Shown here piece by piece: positions 55,121 through 58,826 of a DNA stretch of 58,826 nt; the first letter of the stretch is position 1; each line of letters opens with the position of its first letter. The notes beneath the pieces are model-generated. The model ran no database searches. It was not told where the DNA came from and saw only the letters and a list, made by a program, of their open reading frames with translations. The DNA lies in assembly GCA_032718475.1 (NCBI GenBank), contig JAUCBJ010008793.1, positions 1 to 58,826 of the forward strand, given 5' to 3'. Both the position numbers and the translations under genes were made by a program. This stretch comes from Nemertoderma westbladi. Lineage: Eukaryota > Xenacoelomorpha > Nemertodermatida > Nemertodermatidae.

Positions 55121-55608
55121 TGTGTGCATTGTACTTGACACAATGAACCCGGCGTAGCATTCTTGTGAATGTGCCATCCAGAGATTTGGTGTCCTCAGCA
55201 GTTAGAGCCCAGCATGGACTCCCGTAGAGGAGTACTGGAACTACTGCTGCTCTAAATAATCGGACCTTGAGTTTCCGATTAATTCTCGGTGACTTCCAAA
55301 TCCTGGAAAGCCTATTCAAGGCTGCCCATGCCTTTCCCTTACGTATTCGAAGGTCCTCATCTGACTTCCGGATCCATGATCCCAGGTAACAGAAGTTGTC
55401 CACATGCTCAAGCATACCATCCTTTGAGATTATGCTCATCCGATCAGAGACTTGCTGAGGACTTTCAAAGTTAACTGTCAAAATTGTGGTCTTTCTGGAG
55501 GTAATAAAAGGACCAAAACTAGAAGCAGAATGTTCTAATGAGCTGAGGAGCCGTTGGGCTCCCTCTAATGATTCTGAGAGTACTCCTAAGTCATCAGCAA
55601 AGTCTATC
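55121..55608 (-). mobile_element. Internal LINE A fragment between 27-bp direct repeats
   Basis: 488 bp matching 14211-14697 of the full LINE A, with neither the 3' end nor the tail. The minus-strand frame 55089-55481 reads the segment with FCYLGSWIRKS and LLYGSPCWALT. Both edges are internal to LINE A, and both are bounded by the 27-bp direct repeat, so this is not ordinary 5' truncation. Confidence 0.85.
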
Positions 55609-55635
55609 TGATCAACATTGAGGTTTCCAAGCTAA
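55609..55635. repeat. 27-bp direct repeat, right
   Basis: See 55094-55120. Confidence 0.9.
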
Positions 55636-55739
55636 ATTCTCACATGTGAATGAATAATATGTCACACACTTTAGGTATGTTGCTACATAGTCGGATCCCA
55701 AGTGGGGTTTCTCATCGGGCTTTAATGTGGATCAGTTGG

Positions 55740-55893
55740 CGAAAATCTTCAAAAGTTACTTACGAATGAATTTTTCGTTACAGACAGACAAGCGGACAGA
55801 ACGACCTACTGGAGATGAAATTTTGCCCTATTTTTACTAATTGCAATTGTGCGCTAAGGCTTGCCCTGACTGCGTGACTCGTCCCACAGAGCA
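55740..55893 (+). mobile_element. Half copy of the GTGGGGC-ended inverted-repeat family
   Basis: Matches the right part of 21328-21864: aaaatcttcaaaa, cgttacagacag, gaaattttgcccta, ttgtgcgctaaggc and the end cgtgactcgtcccac. The left half is not found. Confidence 0.7.
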
Positions 55894-55904
55894 CCAAACT
55901 CTCC

Positions 55905-56115
55905 AACCAACTACACTCAACTTTGACTCACTTTCACCCAACTACACTCCACTTCCACCCAACTCTCACCCAACTACACCCAACTTTCAACCAACTACCC
56001 CCAACAACACCCAACTTTCACCCAACTACACCCAATTCTCCACCCAACTACACCCAACTATCACCCAACTACAGTACACTCAACATTGTCTCACTTCCAC
56101 CCAACTACACTTACC
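55905..56115 (+). repeat. 10/11-bp minisatellite, second block
   Basis: More degenerate relative of 53610-53860, same strand (caactacaccc, ctttcaccc). Confidence 0.85.
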
Positions 56116-56430
56116 TTTCACCACTTTCTCGCAGGTCAGGATTTTTGAAAATAAAAAATTATAAAGCAAATTATAAAATTGTCAAAAACCATACAAATCC
56201 TAATCTACGTCGCTTTTTGGATGTGAAGATGAGTAGGACATACAGTACAATATATCTAATGTTTAGTTCTGAGGCATAACAGCGAGAACATGCGAGCCAC
56301 GTAGTAAAGGCGAGCCTTAACGCACTATGATAATTAGTAAATACTGGAAAATTTATTTCGAGTTATTATCATATTCGAGTTAGTGAAATATTGAAACGAG
56401 GGACCGAAGTGAGATAAAAGTACATTATAC
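56116..56430. other. Spacer with inverted-repeat end remnant
   Basis: 56290-56340 reads gcgagccacgtagtaaaggcg and gccttaacgcac, resembling the terminal region of the GTGGGGC family. No gene. Confidence 0.4.
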
Positions 56431-56439
56431 ACTATAATA

Positions 56440-56513
56440 CGTTGTTTTATTGTTAAATTTCTTGATTACTTAACGCTCGTCTATGGACGAGCCGCAAATA
56501 ATCCATCTATCTA
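56440..56513. repeat. Left arm of a fold-back repeat around the 2174-bp element
   Basis: ttttattgttaaatttc, then attacttaacgct, then ggacgagccg; the inverse of 58690-58770. The arms would almost touch if the 2174-bp element were removed. Confidence 0.75.
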
Positions 56514-56639
56514 CAGTCCAGCTCACCAACAGAGTGCCATCGGATCCGATCGGATCCAACACACTCCGACAGCTTCAAACAAGCACAATGCTAACCTACG
56601 GAGATTTAGTACTGTTTGATTCTGTTGGAGAAAATATTT

Positions 56640-56825
56640 CCAACAAGTTTAGTCTGTTGGAGCCCATCTGAATCTGTCTGAAATCCGTCTGAAAGTGTTT
56701 GAAATTTCTGTTGGATGTTGTTGGAAGCTATCTGAAGTTGTCTGAAGCTGTTTGAAATTGTCTGAAACTGTTTGAAGTTGTCTGAAGATGTTTGACGCCA
56801 TCGGAATTTGTTGGAATTTGCCAAT
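56640..56825. repeat. Subterminal 10-bp-period repeats, left
   Basis: Irregular units ctgaagttgt, ctgaaactgt and ttgaagttgt at about 10-11 bp spacing. Confidence 0.8.
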
Positions 56826-57626
56826 GTCTTACAAAAGCGTAGTTCATTAACAAAATGTCAATCACTTTAACTCTCAATTTGAAGTGATTCTGAGGGTGTG
56901 CTATTGTCAATTATAAACCGAAACAAAGATTTGTTTCATTTAACAATTTTTATTTACATAATTATGTCGTTAATTATATCAATTAATTAACTAGAATGCA
57001 TAAAGGAATATTAATTCCTATAATATAAATTCCGATAAATGAATATAATAACACCAACACGTTTTTAATTCCTTAATTTAATTACAAATGTAAATAATGC
57101 TATAAATATATTAGTTTCTTTGACGTAGGGCACTAAATACTGCACATAAACAGATATAAACAGAAACAGATTAAGCAAACAGTAAATATAATTACAATGA
57201 CGTACTTTGATTTGCACGTAATACTTCTAGCCCAACTATTTTTTCGCGCACCTACCCTATTTGAGTAAATTACATTCACACACTCAAAAGTTATTGCAAC
57301 TTTAGTCTCTGCAAGGCGAACTTCGAAACGGAAGTTAAGCGGTTCCCTAGTTACGAAATAAATATTCGAGAACAATAAATTATTTAACATTGAGTAAGGC
57401 AGCATTTAGGCAGAATTTAGGAACAAACAAGTACCTATTTAAGAATAAAATTACGTATACATGGGAAAACTTATTTTGAATGTTATCACTACCCTTTAGT
57501 AATGATGGGTCGAAAGTCCCCCCTAGCCCTTCACAAGGGAGGGTGGACGTAGGGACGGGGCCCTACGTTAGATAGAGAATTGGGAATGTAAAGGCCCTTG
57601 TTTTCACGTGACTGCCATGCCATATT

Positions 57627-57668
57627 ATTTCCACTGTCCGAGTTCGCTCGACTTAGTAGTAGTAGTAT
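57627..57668 (+). mobile_element. Minimal LINE B 3' end with (TAG)n tail
   Basis: atttccactgtccgagttcg and ctcgacttagtagtagtag match the last bases of LINE B at 21090-21130. Only about 30 bp of the element body were copied before truncation. Confidence 0.85.
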
Positions 57669-58484
57669 ATCCGCCATTGACGTACGGTACTATTGTTATG
57701 TAAAAGGTAGACCTAATCACACCAGATACTAATTAAAATAATGTCTTAATAACTAATTATATTCATTCATACAATAAGCAATGTAGCCAATTAAGGCTGT
57801 GATTGACAAATTAACCGCACAATTAATTAATTGACAAAACAAAAATCAAACTAGTAGAGATCATATCCAAACCTGTATAAATATAAATAAACGCAACGTT
57901 ATAACTAACACATGTACGTACACTATATTAACTGTAGAGGGGGATACTGTCCCTCCTGCGAAAAGCAAAATATATTTATCAGTATTTTAATTAATGTAAC
58001 TTAAAGAAATTGAGCCTTATTCGAAGAAATTCTACATGGGCATTTTGGACCTATACCGCCACTGCTTGGCTATTTGGAAGTGTATTTCCGTAAAGCTCTA
58101 TTGTATGGCTCTAGACCAACCCAAAGCAACATTAGTATGTGAACACAAAATTCCATTCCCCATTCATTTCAATGGTAGCCAACTTGTCTTTCTTGTATTG
58201 GGGGTAGACCACTGGTTAGCTTTCTGCTATTGTGTTATTCAAAGATAGCGGCAGGAATAAAGAGAAATACCGACCTCACTAATGGGCTGTTCCTTCAGGT
58301 CGGCTTAAGTTACAGTGTGAATGTTCAAGGGCGCCGCCAGTGGCCAGTCCACTCTGTCGTTATTGTGGATTTATGAATGGAGTTCCTTTAGTAGTTTCAA
58401 ACGCTTTCATTCTATCTGCGCGCAAGAAGATGGGAGTTGAGTTGGGGTTGCGGTTGAGTGTGGGTGGAGTGATTGACAGGTTGT

Positions 58485-58625
58485 TGGAAGTTGTCTGATT
58501 CTGTTTGAAACTGTCTGAATCTGTTTGAAACTGTCTGAATCTGTTTGAAACTGTCTGAATCTGTTTGAAACTGTCTGAATCTGTTTGAAGTTGTTGGACT
58601 GTTGGAGTTTGTCTGAAAGTGTTTG
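58485..58625. repeat. Subterminal 20-bp-period repeats, right
   Basis: Four to five near-perfect units of gtctgaatctgtttgaaact, 20 bp each. Confidence 0.9.
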
Positions 58626-58689
58626 AAGCTGTTGGATCCGATCGGTTCAGATCGGATCCGATGGCACTCTGTTGGTGAGCTGGACTGTA

Positions 58690-58826
58690 CTATATTTACG
58701 GCTTGTCCAAGGACAAGCGTTAAGTAATTCAGAAATTTAACAATAAAATATTATAATTATCCTTTGTATCATATTACAAGAAAGATTGTAACATACAGTA
58801 GTCTTTATTTTCAACAGTTTTATTCT
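58690..58826. repeat. Right arm of the fold-back repeat, and window edge
   Basis: cggcttgtcc, gcgttaagtaatt, aaatttaacaataaaat mirror 56440-56510. The last 70 bp resemble 54338-54410. Confidence 0.7.

Larger units (their letters stand above)
56514..58687. mobile_element. 2174-bp TA-flanked element, CAGTCCAGCTCACC ends
   Basis: Left end CAGTCCAGCTCACCAACAGA, right end its reverse complement, arms continuing through gtgccatcggatccgat. Flanked by TA at 56512-56513 and 58688-58689. Subterminal 10/20-bp repeats of ctgtttgaaa/ctgtctgaat lie at 56640-56825 and 58485-58625, in the same orientation. The interior is non-coding and includes a LINE B tail fragment (57627-57668) and a block near 58220-58300 also found near 36985-37060. 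Tc1/mariner-type ends; no transposase. Confidence 0.9.

Overview
The window is eukaryotic, from an animal genome: it is AT-rich, gene-poor and built almost entirely of nested and decayed transposable elements, with non-LTR retrotransposons of RTE-like, L2 and CR1/L2-like type, a tRNA-derived SINE, an hAT-type element and many TA-flanked elements with inverted ends. The abundance of palindromic TAGGCCTA and the repeat repertoire would fit a marine invertebrate, but I cannot name the taxon from sequence alone. No rRNA, functional tRNA, CRISPR or bacterial operon is visible.

Layout. 1-7.25 kb: simple repeats, a 53-bp tandem array and broken RTE-like 'LINE A' pieces, one of which carries a 666-bp retro-insert encoding a restriction-endonuclease-like domain. 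7.27-10.3 kb: a truncated 'LINE B' with a TA-flanked DNA element in its tail. 11.9-12.5 kb: the best host-gene candidate, a small secreted, probably GPI-anchored cysteine-rich protein in one exon. 13.7-21.1 kb: a near full-length LINE B holding a full-length LINE A (one premature stop) and a 677-bp inverted-repeat element. 21.3-27.5 kb: short inverted-repeat elements, reverse transcriptase and endonuclease remnants and a MULE-like transposase fragment. 27.77-30.16 kb: four tightly packed intronless same-strand ORFs of unknown, virus-like character. 31.7-35.2 kb: a 21-bp satellite split by a 1.9-kb element. 35.2-39.4 kb: a 4.2-kb hAT-type element containing further elements and a SINE. 39.9-48.9 kb: more LINE A, a CR1/L2-like reverse transcriptase, and an L2 interrupted by a 1.4-kb element. 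52.0-58.7 kb: a second hAT copy, minisatellites, a LINE A patch and a 2.2-kb inverted-repeat element.

The most unusual signal is short. The 7-mers TACAGTA and TACTGTA occur about 110 times by hand count, roughly ten times what base composition predicts. Where two copies of a repeat can be aligned, they appear as clean 5-bp gains at a TA (TA becoming TA-CAG-TA or TA-CTG-TA). That is the known excision footprint of Tc1/mariner-type transposons, and four element families here carry exactly the required CAGT ends and TA target duplications. I read the window as a genome scarred by very many such excisions, with few scars in the youngest insertions.

The elements do not form a pathway; what links them is order of insertion, which can be read from target duplications and restored reading frames. 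The second candidate for something undescribed is the four-ORF cluster at 27.77-30.16 kb.
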